Below, one piece after another: positions 12,578 to 24,129 of a stretch of DNA of 48,653 nucleotides (positions are counted from its first letter, which is position 1; each line of letters begins with the position of its first letter). The DNA is taken from contig RCAB01000455.1 in the NCBI GenBank assembly GCA_003640385.1, forward strand, positions 1 to 48,653, written 5' to 3'. A program made the position numbers and the translations under genes. A model generated the notes under the pieces. The model ran no database searches. It was not told the DNA's origin and saw nothing but the letters and a program-made list of their open reading frames with translations. The stretch comes from Setaria digitata. Its lineage: Eukaryota > Nematoda > Chromadorea > Rhabditida > Setariidae.

Positions 12578-14401
12578 CTACGAAATAAAACTTGGCTGCT
12601 GAGCTGAAGGGTGCAGTGAAGTGAGAACAAAAGTTGGATCTGAAAACCCTTGCGACGACTTCTCAGCACTTGAACTCGATCTAGACGAGCTGTTAAACTG
12701 GTCAATTACCCATTCTAGTCCTTTTCGACCCTGGAAATATAGTTATACTTAATTTGACTCACTCAATTATTTTTCGTGTTAAATAACTGGCTAGTTTACA
12801 TCATTATCAATACAAATATATTTCAAATGAAAGCACACTACTCAAAACTCATCAAAAATTACCCAAGGGAAATACTCACAATTTTTGGTGCGATCAGTGA
12901 ACCAAAAATGATAAACTCAACCAAGAATTTAAATTTGAAAATTTCTTACCCACTACGACTTACCTTTAAAGCAGGTTTATGCACAGATTGGAAAGAGCCC
13001 ACAAGTGAAGGACACGAATAAATTCTTCTAGGCTAATCTTATTAGACGGAGAGACAAAGTCATATTAACTGTCATTTATTTTAACATTATTTCAACAATC
13101 CTGGATTTGGTGAAGAAGGAAAAGTGAGAGAAATTGAGCCCGAAATATTCCGAACTTAGACTTCTTGCACAGGTGTGTGTCTACTGTGCATTTGTAACTC
13201 ATGACTACTAACACAGCTTCACAAATTCGTGCGCTAGCCAAAAAGAAGCAACAAATGGATTACCTTTTCAGCGTTCGACTCATACATATTTAAGAACATT
13301 TTCTCACAGTAATCCGCAAATGCTGGCAAGTCAACATTTACGGTAGCTTCCTGCTGTAATATTGTCCTGCAACCACCTTAAATTTAAGAATCATATGGGC
13401 TACTATTGATATGAGTGAAAAAAAAAAGAAAAAAAACTTGGAAAGAAATAAGTTGGATATTATAATAAAAAAATACCTGTTTTGATTGTAAGGATCTGGT
13501 TTATATAATAATCGTTCATCGACACGTAAAAAACGCCCCGCATTCATCTAAAACTTTTTTTCATATTATTTTTATGCAATGTCGGAAAAGGACTGATACA
13601 TATAATATTCAAAGCTAACAATATTTCCACATGAACTTTTACAAAGGCTTTCTAAACCTTTTTGAATTTAACAAGATCAAACTAAGCTGCAGAACAAAGT
13701 CTTAATTTCAATGTTGGAAAATAGGGTCCTATCCGAAAATTAGATAAAAGACTTACATTTCTTGTCACTAATGTCATTTCCTTCTTTTCTGGATTAATTT
13801 CAGTCACTTCGTACGAATATTGTGTTCCAGAAAAACCCGTCAACTATAAAAGGATATAGTGCATTGTTAAGCATGAATACGTAATGAAGAGCAGGTGAAC
13901 TGACAGTAGTAAAAAGCATCCAGAGAAACTGAGGTTCAACCAGCTTCTTGTGTAAGCAACCGAATGACAAGCTAAAACTAAAAAAGCTATTTCCAGCCAC
14001 TGAAGAAGTTACACAAAATGGTTGAGGAATAATCACGACTCCTTACCCTTGTTACCCAAGCGGGTATCGGGAAATGGCTTTGGATAATACGTTCAGACCG
14101 TAACGAACCATCAACAAGTGGATGCTGTCTAAGGACGTCGATCCCAATGACAGCGCAATTCATTGGATTCGGATATTTTCGCCATGCTGCTTGCGCCACT
14201 GTATTCCAAGGGTGGCTAAAACACTTATATCACGAGAGATTACGCTCAATGTTAAGTTATGTATAAGAAATAAGCAGCAGTACTAGTCATGAATAAACTA
14301 ACATTAATAATAGCTGCTAAATTAAGTAAAGAAAACAATGACTACAATGAATAAGACTAGAAAACTTGCTCGAAAACATGTTCGGAAGTCCAGAACTTCA
14401 T
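12578..14401 (-). CDS. PRELI/MSF1-domain lipid-transfer protein (PRELID3/slowmo type)
   Basis: Family members shuttle phospholipid (phosphatidylserine for the PRELID3 branch) across the mitochondrial intermembrane space with a TRIAP1-type partner. Exons on minus: 14370-14401, 14047-14215, 13757-13843, 13477-13547, 13264-13366, 12578-12730; 204 residues, close to the usual 190-200. The start MKFWTSEHVFDHPW is the family N-terminus. Other signatures are KYPNPMN, VLRQHPLVDGSLRSERII, MTLVTRN, VDERLLYKPDP and GRKGLEWVIDQFN, ending in a Ser-rich tail. The D of FDHPW is split by an intron with a GC donor (GA|GCAAGT at 14369); no GT donor gives the correct frame. A polypyrimidine-CAG acceptor at 14462 could be the trans-splice site, leaving a 60-base 5' UTR. 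Confidence 0.93.
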
Positions 14402-17400
14402 CGTCAAAATGCCCAATAATAACGGTAGTAATAACACGCCCAACTGGACGTATAGCCAAGTCTGGAATAAAGGAAAAAGGAAAATAAAAAAAACTTAACT
14501 GCAAACAATCAAGCAGACTTGATAACGCGCAAAATGTGATAATAAGCAGTGTTACAATTCAGTTTTGCACAACAATTACAATGTTTATTAGTGTCAAAAC
14601 TCCTACCACCAACAATGTACAGTTGGAAAGTTTGAAGGTCATGTCTTAGCCAACAAGCACCTGCACAACTGCGCACCTACCAGTAGATCTATCATGTTAA
14701 GTGGTAGATGCAGCGGGACGGACCGCAAAGTATGTTAAGTTGCAGTTCCGCGTGAGGCCTGCATCGTTTTGTAATCACAGTGAGCCGATAGATACGTTTG
14801 CATAACTGCAGTCACCGGACAGTATTACTTTTACTTAGGACACATTTGTGTACATCCCATACTATTACTTTTACGCCTTTGATAGCCCTGAAGAATACGT
14901 TGTCCTCACTACCAGTATGATGCAACTTTTATTCCGGGTCATATGTCATGGCGAGAATCGAAGTTCAGCCACACAGATCAGTTGCAAGTACTCGCTTCTC
15001 TTAATCCACACGGACAACATACTTCAGATTGAGAGATGCTGTAAGATAGTGTATGGTACTATGGCGAACCAATGAGCGAGATGCAACGGGATTCGCTGTA
15101 TCACGAGATCAACATACTGACAGAAAGCTAAAGAGGAAACCGAAGTAATCATTGATTCTTCAACTTTTACAAACTTTAACTGCACTAGTGTTCATGACTT
15201 GTACTATCACATTCAGCTTGATATGAAATGATCAGTGAAATATTTTTAACTGATCTAAATTTGCTGCAGTGCCATCTGCAGGACAGACTAATAAGGGTGC
15301 GAAAGAAGAGCATTTCATATAATTTTCCAAGTTGGATGTTAAAGTAAATATATCTGTTGCCAAAGTCGCTTCTCAAATGGTTTTCAGTAATGTATTTATA
15401 GTGAGGGTTGTAAAAACTTTTTCTCCTTTCAGTTTGGATGAGATTAATTCCTGTTTTTTTTTTTTTTTTTTTTTCATTCCTTGACTCCCAGTAAATGATA
15501 TATACGGATATTCAAAAACTGACCCAACGACTCAAGAAAAGCAAGTACGTCTTATTAATAAATGTATCGTCAGACATATCACTTGATAACACGAGATATT
15601 GCAATATACTGCCGTGTTTTGCTCTTCTGGCGTGAAGGACGATTGAGTTAAAATCTTTAAATGAAATAGAAGATGACGTGTATAATGTCATCCAGAAAGC
15701 TGAAGCAGTTTTGTCCATCATGAGCCCTCGCCACAAAAAAAAAACAAATTTTACCAAATTTCAAATAATTCTGTTGTGTAATCAACTCACATTGAGTGTG
15801 TTTTTATAATTAATTCCAATGCAATATACTTGTTATTAATTAAGAGATAAAATGACTAATTTAACATTCCATTAATTCTCTTCAGGATATTCACAAAATT
15901 CAGTTGATGCTCTGTTTCCAAATCACCTCCTTCCTTGCATAGTTTAATTGGATTAATAGATTGAATTGCGTATTCTCACTTATCAGTGAATGAACTGCAA
16001 AATGGGACTTATTATCAAACGGAAAGGGTCACGAAATTGTTCAAAATGTACAGTTGTATTGTCCGGATTATACGAGGCTTAGCTGGAAATATTTTTCTCG
16101 CTCTTGTTTGTTTGGTGCTGCGCTTCCGGAAATTTTCTGGGGATTTTTTTTCAGCAATACATCATTAAAAGTTTCCAATGCATCCCAGTTATCTCTGTCA
16201 GGACTACACTTAGTTCTAAACCTTTACGCATTCAACTTCAGTCATTTATTTGGCCTTATTCCCTAGTCGCCGATGGAAATTTAAAGTAAACTTCAAATAC
16301 AGTAGAATTTATACTTAGCATTTTAACCACATCATCTTAGCCACATTCACAAAATAATTAAAATTAGTGAGCTAAAAATTCATGAAATATGCCTCTTTTA
16401 TAAGCAACGAATTCTGTCTCTTAAGACGAGCATTTCCATCATGAAAGGAATTCATCATTCGTTGTCAGTAATCGGGACTGATTTCATCACCGCCCTCTTT
16501 ACTTGACTTCATCAAAAGGGTGCAAGTTAATGATGTCAAAGATCCTCTGCAAATACTAAGTCAACATAGAACCTTGTCATCGCAGACTAGTCCATCTTTC
16601 TAACTGTGAACATTTGATGTTTCATGTTTTCTGAATCTTTTCTTATTTCATGAAATTCATTTTAATTTTACACTTTTATGCCTTCTGTCCTCTCCTCGAC
16701 TTCAAGATTCCAGGAAAATTGTATTTGACTTGAAAGGTATATCAAAAGACATTAAACACTTTCAAATCACAGAAATACTTTAAGGCTGATTATGCTTCCT
16801 TGTAACCATCAAACACTAGCCTGTAAGCTAATTAATCCATTTAAAGCGAGTTTATTTGTAGACAAATAAAAGACAAGAGAACGCCACCTATGGCCAGAAA
16901 TTCTCCAAATAAGTTGATTAGTCTCGAACGATTTCATATTTATTACTGCTAAAAAATAAAGTCTGAACTGGAGCTAAATAAACAGTTTCGCTGATAATTT
17001 CTGCAACTTATGACTGCTCCCTCATAGTAGGAGGTAACTTAAATCTGAGAAGAAGTTCAGAATGTTCCTAATCTGAACTGCAAAATGAAGTGATAATTTG
17101 GATTTTTGTCCTAGTCTTTGGTGCTCAGTTAGAGACAGAAAGCATTCGTTTATCAGAGAACTTTCAACTTATTAATGTCATATTGTTTATGCATGAAAGA
17201 AACTCACAGGCCGGTAAAACAAAGAACTTAGTTATATAAAGGTTTCTAAGTGAGATAAAAGAAAAAAATTATAAGCTGCTTTTTGCAATTATTAATCCTG
17301 CAAAAAATTCTGACGAAAGAACTCTTTACGCCATGAGGAATTGAAGAGACAGGAGACGTGTTTCTTACATCTTCTTAATCCTCATTGAGGCTAGTAGTCA

Positions 17401-17501
17401 ATTTTTTTTCAAACCTTAATTAAAGGTGAAACATATTCATTACTCTTGATGACTAACGAACCAATTTTCCAGAGGATAGAGAAAACTAATCGAGCTACAA
17501 A

Positions 17502-17597
17502 TGTTTAAGTTGCGGTTATCGAGGTGATAAAGACATATTTTGCCGAAAGACAAGAACTAAGCAATTCAGATATGCTTCAGAGAGTAAGAGAATATGA
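17502..17597 (+). other. Zinc-knuckle-like fragment, possible retroelement relic
   Basis: The plus frame reads CLSCGYRGDKDIFCRK, spacing C-x2-C-x4-D-x4-C, like a CCHC zinc knuckle with D in place of H, followed by a basic stretch and a TGA. An in-frame TAA lies 15 bases upstream. No gag or polymerase context was found, so this may be chance. Confidence 0.15.
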
Positions 17598-18756
17598 CAA
17601 TACTTTTGAATAATGAGAAATTCACAGTCTCCTTTTAGTATAACTGTAAGGTTGTACACTCTTTCGTCTTTATATTGTCATGCCATATGTACCTTAAGAC
17701 TTTTGGGTTGCTTAAAACTCATGAATGATTTGTCGGCAAAATAATAACAGACGCCGCATGAATAAAACAAAAAATTCTATTTCCACTGTGATCAGATCAA
17801 TAATAATAATGAAGTTGGACGATCAGTTTCGTTTACCCAACAGAAGAGTTGAAACCCAAAACAACAGAACGAGCAGGATTTCTAAGAAAAGACTATTTCT
17901 ACAGCGCTAATGAAAGCACAACCTAAGCAACAAATAATTCGAGGAAAGGGCCAACATATGGTAAATCTAGGTAATTTCCGGTTTTCGAAGCAGTTTCGAC
18001 GGCTACAGCTCATCTTTTGACTAAAAGCCGTTACTGTGCGCATTCAGAAATACAAAGTCTCCTCAACTGCCAAAAAAATCGTTTTGATCCAGCAATAAAC
18101 AACCATTCAACGGTAATATCTTGTCACTAAGCAAAAAAACATGAAATATCTCAAAATTCATTCATAAACATTTGATGAATCAAACATAGTATTGCTACAG
18201 TTAATAGAATAGTGAAACGGTCGACTGCTGAGGCGTTGTATCCAGATGTAATCAAGTTACAAATCTGCAATTCCAATGATATCACCATTACGTTCAACAT
18301 TTAAAGAAATTTAGAGCTTTCTACAATTTGACTAAAGAAAGAGAGATTAGTAGCACGTGTCGGAAATCACTAGGTCTCTCAAATTATTTTCTAGTAATTA
18401 CTAAAGTTCTGCGTAGTCTGCATAATTAATATTTCTTGACAAATGAAATCTGGAATAAGCTCAGACTACACAATAAATAGCCATTGTTAAAGTATGACTT
18501 ATAAACACCTTATTGGATATTATTTTAAGTAATAAACTCGTCCTTCTCAAGATATCGTGAAGCAAGCTGTTTAAGTATTTGAAATTTTGTAGTTCAAACT
18601 CGCAATTTCTAATTTCCTAATTTCAAGAGTGACACTTTAAAAGAAGCTGCGTTACATATAACAAACTGTTCATATCAACTATGAAAGAAATTTATATCAA
18701 ATACTTGATAACGGGAGGAAACTGGAGAACACGAATGAAATAATTTCTGCTATTGA

Positions 18757-18831
18757 TGGAATGAGAATCTTTTGAACATCTACTCAAACGAATTAAAAGT
18801 CTAACCTAAAGAAGTGAGGGATTAAACTGGG
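18757..18831. repeat. 75-bp direct repeat, copy 1
   Basis: Matches 19460-19534 at one offset (703) with one mismatch (A/G near the right end). This copy lies downstream of the acid phosphatase stop; the other is in its fifth intron, so the pair brackets the last two exons. Confidence 0.85.
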
Positions 18832-18883
18832 AGGAAAGTAATGATAAAGATTTTGAGAGAAGCTTCAAGTTCCTAACTGATAG

Positions 18884-21767
18884 CTATCTTGAAACATCAG
18901 AAAAATCCACCTTGGTCAACTGCGCTAGGTCTCGAACACCTTTTGCAGCAACCGCCTTTTCCACATGTGTAATGGTGCAGTTATCATCTGAAGGACAGCC
19001 AGGTAGCGGTAGTTGATGTAGTGTAGTTCCATTCTTATAGAGGAACTGCAAAGTTTTGATTAGTTCTGAAAGGCAGTATTTACTGATAATGGTACGTCAC
19101 ATTGGCAAATGTTCTGTAATATTCTGTTTCAGAAGCTATTCTTCTTTTCTTTGAGTACCTTGATTATGGTGTGATTATTGGCCGTTTTGTATATTTCCAT
19201 AATGACGCATGCAGCATATGGAACAAGTAAATCATTGGCTACATCTAGAGCATACAGCAGAGCCAAGATGGTGCCATCATGCTGAAACACAGCAATTCTC
19301 ACTTGAAATTGTTTTAATAGATAAGGATTTTTCTGGTCTTGCTCGGTTAATTATCTATCAGTAGTCAATGGTTCCAAGTAGCTTTTTCTGTTAAATGCCA
19401 ATTTAAAATAAGGTCCTGTTCGATTCAAATATGTGAGACAAGTTAATAATGAATTCTGTTGGAATGAGAATCTTTTGAACATCTACTCAAACGAATTAAA
19501 AGTCTAACCTAAAGAAGTGAGGGATTGAACTGGGCGAAAAGAAATAACTAAATCAATGAATTAGAATTCGAAAAAAGAAGAATCGTACAGCAGAATAAAG
19601 TTTCATTTTACGTGGAGTGATTGGTAATCCCATCGATATATTTTTGGCTCGGCTAATCCAGTCTTCCATCAATAGTCCACCGCGTAACTGAGCTTTTGCC
19701 GGTGAATTAAATTCAGAGATACGGCGAATTCTCTTTAGATTGCTTATTATATTTATCGTCGTTTCACTGTCAAACTGAGGCCACGTCTGATAAACCCATG
19801 GTGGTTGCGTCATGTTATGACTTATCTGAAAAGTCGTACATACGTCAATTTCTCATTAACTGCAGCAGACTTAAAACGAATTAGTTCCTGTAAAAACCAT
19901 TTTAGCAGTCCACCAAAGAGTTCGACCTCTCCCAAATATACTCAGCTTTGTTGGTACTTTCATTGATAGATAAAAAGACAAGCCTCTCTCTGAATATCGT
20001 ACAAGGAAGCAGCACTNGAAAGTACCAACAAAGCTGAGTATATTATATTTGATAGATAAAAAGACAAGCCTCTCTCTGAATATCGTACAAGGAAGCAGCA
20101 CTTTTGAAATCCATTCTGTTATATCCAGTGACATTTGCAAGGAAATCGAAGAATTCGGCATATTTCCTGCTTATATTGCTGAATAACACCTCATTCTCCT
20201 TCTCACTCTCAGCATCGTATGCTTGACAATCGAAACTAGTCGGTTTGAGCATCTGTGATGTTAACACTTTTACAACTACGCAACTTGGAAAATGATATTT
20301 TGTAAACATATCAATGCCATTTGTGACTGCTACTTAAGCAGGAAACTACTAATAGAAGTGACAGGAAACTCACATGACTAACGCAGAAACTCTCTGAGAA
20401 GACGGCAACTAATATAATGAAAATTGGTTGTAGATTATCAGGTTTTTATGCCAAATGTTTTGTAACTGTTTGGCTCAGGAAGGTTAAACGTTTTTGAGTG
20501 CAACAGTTGAGATTCAGGAATAGTTATGTAATGAATATTGTTAAAAAAACTGAAAGTAATAAATAACCGTTCATTGTAGTGAGACAGATGATCACACATG
20601 TACGATTAGAGCATCTGACTTATTTGTAGTGAAATTTTCACTAGCTACATTTTTACATTAAATATTTCGAAAAAATTATTAACACTTTACAGCATCTGTA
20701 GTTGCAATTTGAAGAGGTAGTGGTTGCCAGAGTTCATCAGGTAACCATACTTCTTGACCCACAGCCGGAAAGAAGCCGCGAAGCATAGCCAATCCGCTAA
20801 CCACGGCTCGGTTTGACTTTGACGATACCATATTCACCTAGAAAGTGAATAAATTAACCCAAATGATAGCACAGTTTTCCAGCAGCAGAATTTCATTATT
20901 TTTCATCATCAACATTTGTCAAAGAAATTTTCATCAACATATATATTTGTTATGTACAAGTGAAAAGGAGAATGTTCTGAATAATAATCGAATAAAAATA
21001 ATTAATATCATTCGAATAATAATTCATCTGTCCACTGAAAACATCTGCTTTAATTAACTACTTTGAACGAACGATTATTTAATTTTTAAAATAAATGACG
21101 ATAAAATATTTCAATTTAAAAAAAAATAAAAAAATTCCTTTATTAGCAAACTGACTAGTAAACGCATAGTGCTTAACCATTTTCTGCAAAACTTGAAAAC
21201 TCAGCATTTGTCTATTTCTGGAAAAAAGTTTTTCTCCTTTGAATTCTGAAAATTCCTTTCTTCTTCAAGCATTAACTTACATCCTTTGCGTTAAAATTCG
21301 TAATGAATGATGCGTATCGTTTTCTAAAGAATTGTCCAAGTTCGTACATTTGCATCATCCCAATCTCAAATGAGTTGTAGTACTTATTTAAACTTTCCAC
21401 TTCTTTTCATTCAAAACAAGAGAAAAGTGAGATTTTCACATTCCCACCTAAATAATGATCATATTTTTCGAGGTCAGCAGGTCAAATCTTAATACTTGAA
21501 GTTTTTGTGACAAGCCAGCACCTGTAGAACAAGAATTACAGCAAACAAAAAGACTGGGGATACGTAAAAGAGGCAAACATTTGTTATCTGGCCCCATCCT
21601 CTAGGCCAAGCTATTTCATCGTGCTCGTCGTTAGGATAAGGCAACTTGGTGGGTGCTCGATCGCCGTGTCTCCAAATAGCCTGCACATAGATAAGTTCTT
21701 CCTCCGACTCGTTTCCATTTCCTAACTGAATCACAGCAACCAATATCGATAACAAAATGATCCACAT
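18884..21767 (-). CDS. Secreted histidine acid phosphatase
   Basis: Histidine-phosphatase superfamily enzyme that hydrolyses phosphomonoesters, probably secreted or lysosomal. Exons on minus: 21579-21767, 21281-21364, 20691-20837, 20070-20252, 19589-19825, 19159-19281, 18884-19045; all phase 0, 374 residues. A signal peptide starts MWIILLSILVAVIQLG. The catalytic motif is RHGDRAP (residues 33-39) and the proton-donor motif is HD at 281-282, read across an intron as YSAHDGT. Family strings include WPRGWGQITN, MMQMYELGQFFRKRY, LQGG-like LRGGLL and VPYAACV; C-terminal Cys residues (GCPSDDNC) probably form a disulphide. The intron after exon 4 must use a GC donor (GAG|GCTTGT, 20069), because the GT sites nearby break the frame. 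A fragment of exon 4 is repeated beside the N at 20017. No C-terminal membrane anchor is seen. Confidence 0.92.
19460..19534. repeat. 75-bp direct repeat, copy 2
   Basis: Second copy of 18757-18831, inside the acid phosphatase intron between the exons at 19589-19825 and 19159-19281. It begins TGGAATGAGAATC and ends near AACTGGG. Confidence 0.85.
19935..20102. repeat. Direct and inverted duplication around an N
   Basis: A 54-base segment (19963-20016) recurs at 20049-20102. The 27 bases at 19935-19961 recur as their reverse complement at 20018-20044. The N at 20017 lies at the turn. The direct repeat includes the end of acid phosphatase exon 4 and its GC donor. The fold-back plus N suggests a chimeric join in the assembly. 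Confidence 0.9.
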
Positions 21768-22003
21768 ATCATTTACCTAACCTTCAATGTCATTATCAAA
21801 AAAACAGCAACAACACAACTGTGATTCTCGATGTGATAAGTGATAAGGAAAGCGAGAGGGTAATGAATTAAATGAATTAGTGGCAGATGTTGAGACGACT
21901 GTGCGTGTATGTTTGGTTCTCCACATCCACTTCTCTCACCTTCACGGAAAGTTCTGTACTTTGATATTAGTCCTATGGGATAAAATTAGCTAATTGAAAT
22001 GAA

Positions 22004-22204
22004 ATGGCTACTGAAAAACTTTTCTTATCAGTAATAAGTGAAACAATTCAAAACGAGAAAAGAAAAAAACCAAAAGATGAAGAGAGTATGCTGCATGAGA
22101 ATGGAAGTTATTCCGACACAGCAGTGTGGCGAAGAATTCAAATTGTTGATGAACATTTTTTAAAACTGAACTGCATCATCATAACGATAGAAGTTGGTTG
22201 TTAG
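22004..22204 (+). CDS. Hypothetical small ORF
   Basis: A 66-codon ATG-to-TAG frame, Lys/Glu-rich at first (NEKRKKPKDEE), then WRRIQIVDEHFLKLN. No family, signal peptide or splice context supports it. It may be a relic or chance. Confidence 0.15.
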   Translation: MATEKLFLSVISETIQNEKRKKPKDEESMLHENGSYSDTAVWRRIQIVDEHFLKLNCIIITIEVGC

Positions 22205-23723
22205 GATACAGAGACTTCAAAGATCTATCCACTTCTAGCAGTACCCGAGAAATAGCATGAGATCTGAAGTTTAATATCTCCAGGTGTAGGTCTACCTGTT
22301 CCATTAACTTATGATTTTTCACTTCAATTTCTCATTTAATTTACTGAGTTTTTTTACAATTCAACATTTCTGCAGCAATTCAAAGGCGACCATATCGGTC
22401 TTCAGACGGCAAACAAAGATTTGAAGACGAAATATTTGAAATATTCTGGATTACAGTGTACCGACTTCCCAGTTAATAATCAGTGAAAACAATGACATTA
22501 TTTCATCGATAAAGCTCCTCCTTCAACTATTTTTCCACTGACAAGATCAAGTTTTTTTTTTTTTCAATTCCTGATAAACAACATAGACAACTAACCTTCC
22601 AAAATTATGACATCTTGATGTTAAAATTTCCTGCCAGAAATTCCACTCAAATTTAATTAAAAAGCTAACTTGATGGATGGGCAGCGAGTAAATAAAACAT
22701 TATTTACCATTAGCTACATTTCTATTATCATTACCATTCCGCTCTCCAACTAGAACTTTTAACTCATTTTCAACAAGGCATGCATGAAATATGAGAGGTG
22801 TAGGTTTTTTGTCACGTCTAGGAAAATGTATTTAATGTTTGACTTTTGAATTTAAATTTAAAATTTGAATTCAATGCTGTAACATACTGAAACTGTTTTC
22901 TCTTAGAAGAAAAATTCCTCTCCACCAACAAAATTTTCATAGGAAAGTTGAAAAAAAAAAAAAATTATCACATTGGCTGACGCTTGATCAGCATGTTATG
23001 GCTGTCCTCATCTGACTTATATCTTCCAATCCAATCACGTGAGCCTATGCGTTCTCCCAAGTATTCAGTTGAAAACGTAGCAGATAGTGCAACAAAACTG
23101 CCATGCGAACAGGAGAATTAAAATGTAAAAGTTGCTGGCACATTGTGTGATACGGCGGTAGTCATAGAAACCTGAAAATCCTCAAGTATGTTCCTCAAGT
23201 CCCACTGCCATACTCTGCGATAACTTACTCTTCGTCCTTATTACTTCGTCGATTACCAACAGTTTCAGTGTATTTTCGTTCACTATCCCATGATTCCTTA
23301 CATGTCATCCTTCTCTGTCATCTCCTACTAAACTGTATCCATTAAATTTGTCCAGGCACTGTCAATACTAGTTGGGATGGCTTTTTTGCTTGGCTATCTA
23401 GAGATGTGTATTTCCTACCTGATCCCTTATTCCTTTCCATACATTAAATTTGAATTTGTTACTGCGCATTAAAGAGTTCTAGGAGTTTCTTAATAAAGAA
23501 CCGCTTAGCACTTTGATCTTAATCCCTACAATCAGAATTTTACTTTGAGTTGCCGTTCTGCTCCTCCTTCACTACTCCATCTTTTCATTTCAAATTATCA
23601 CATCCTACAAAAAAAAAAAAAAAAAGATTTTAAACCGAAGTTTGTTATTTTGCCAAAATCTGCATACCTCTTTCTATTAGCGCTGAAACTACTCAAAAAC
23701 ACAACGTCTTGTTTGCCGAATAG

Positions 23724-23763
23724 TCCCTGTGTGACAGTTATCATCCCTGTGTGACAGTTATCA
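23724..23763. repeat. Perfect 2 x 20-bp tandem repeat
   Basis: The unit TCCCTGTGTGACAGTTATCA occurs twice without change. It lies in the spacer upstream of the plus-strand gene. Confidence 0.9.
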
Positions 23764-24129
23764 GGATCAGATCTTCTACAGAGTTGAGACTTATGGAGAA
23801 GAAAGCATAAACTAGTTTTTTTAATCGAAACATCGCATTTGCAGTGATTGACAGCAATGGTCCAGCGAATAATAGAGGGAGGACACGATGGATTGAAACG
23901 CCGTGACATTGGTTTATTTCCAATTTAACGATACGTCCTTGTTTCTGCTTTTCAACAATGTATCGTCTTCGTCTCAAAATCGATTGGTCGCAGACTGAGA
24001 AATATTCTATTTTACTTTTCAGTGATCGTTTCAAACTGTTACTTTCTAGTACAAAATTAGATAGTTGCTGTCAGTTCAGTATTAAAATCCAAATGTTAGA
24101 ATGAATGAAACGAGGAGTTGTTGCAGGAT

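Larger units (their letters stand above)
14402..18883. other. 4.5 kb intergenic region
   Basis: No gene was recognised. It contains the PRELI 5' UTR (14402-14461), a plus open frame of 75 codons at 14848-15075 with no recognisable domain, a T run at 15456-15474, and a zinc-knuckle-like fragment at 17502-17597. One copy of a 75-bp repeat lies at 18757-18831. Base composition is uneven (the 14.6-15.1 kb part is less AT-rich), which could mean an old insertion or an unrecognised promoter region. Confidence 0.5.
21768..24129. other. Intergenic region between divergent genes
   Basis: This separates the acid phosphatase (minus) from the small membrane protein gene (plus), so both promoters should be here. 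A plus open frame at 22004-22204 (starts MATEKLFLSVISE) has no recognised family. A perfect 20-bp tandem repeat lies at 23724-23763. An acceptor-like TTGCAG ends at 24126, just before the plus-strand ATG. Confidence 0.5.

Noticed and set aside
14370..14375. GT donor (CAA|GTTTTC) for PRELI intron 1
   Set aside because: It puts exon 2 out of frame and breaks the conserved FDHPW; the GC donor keeps it.
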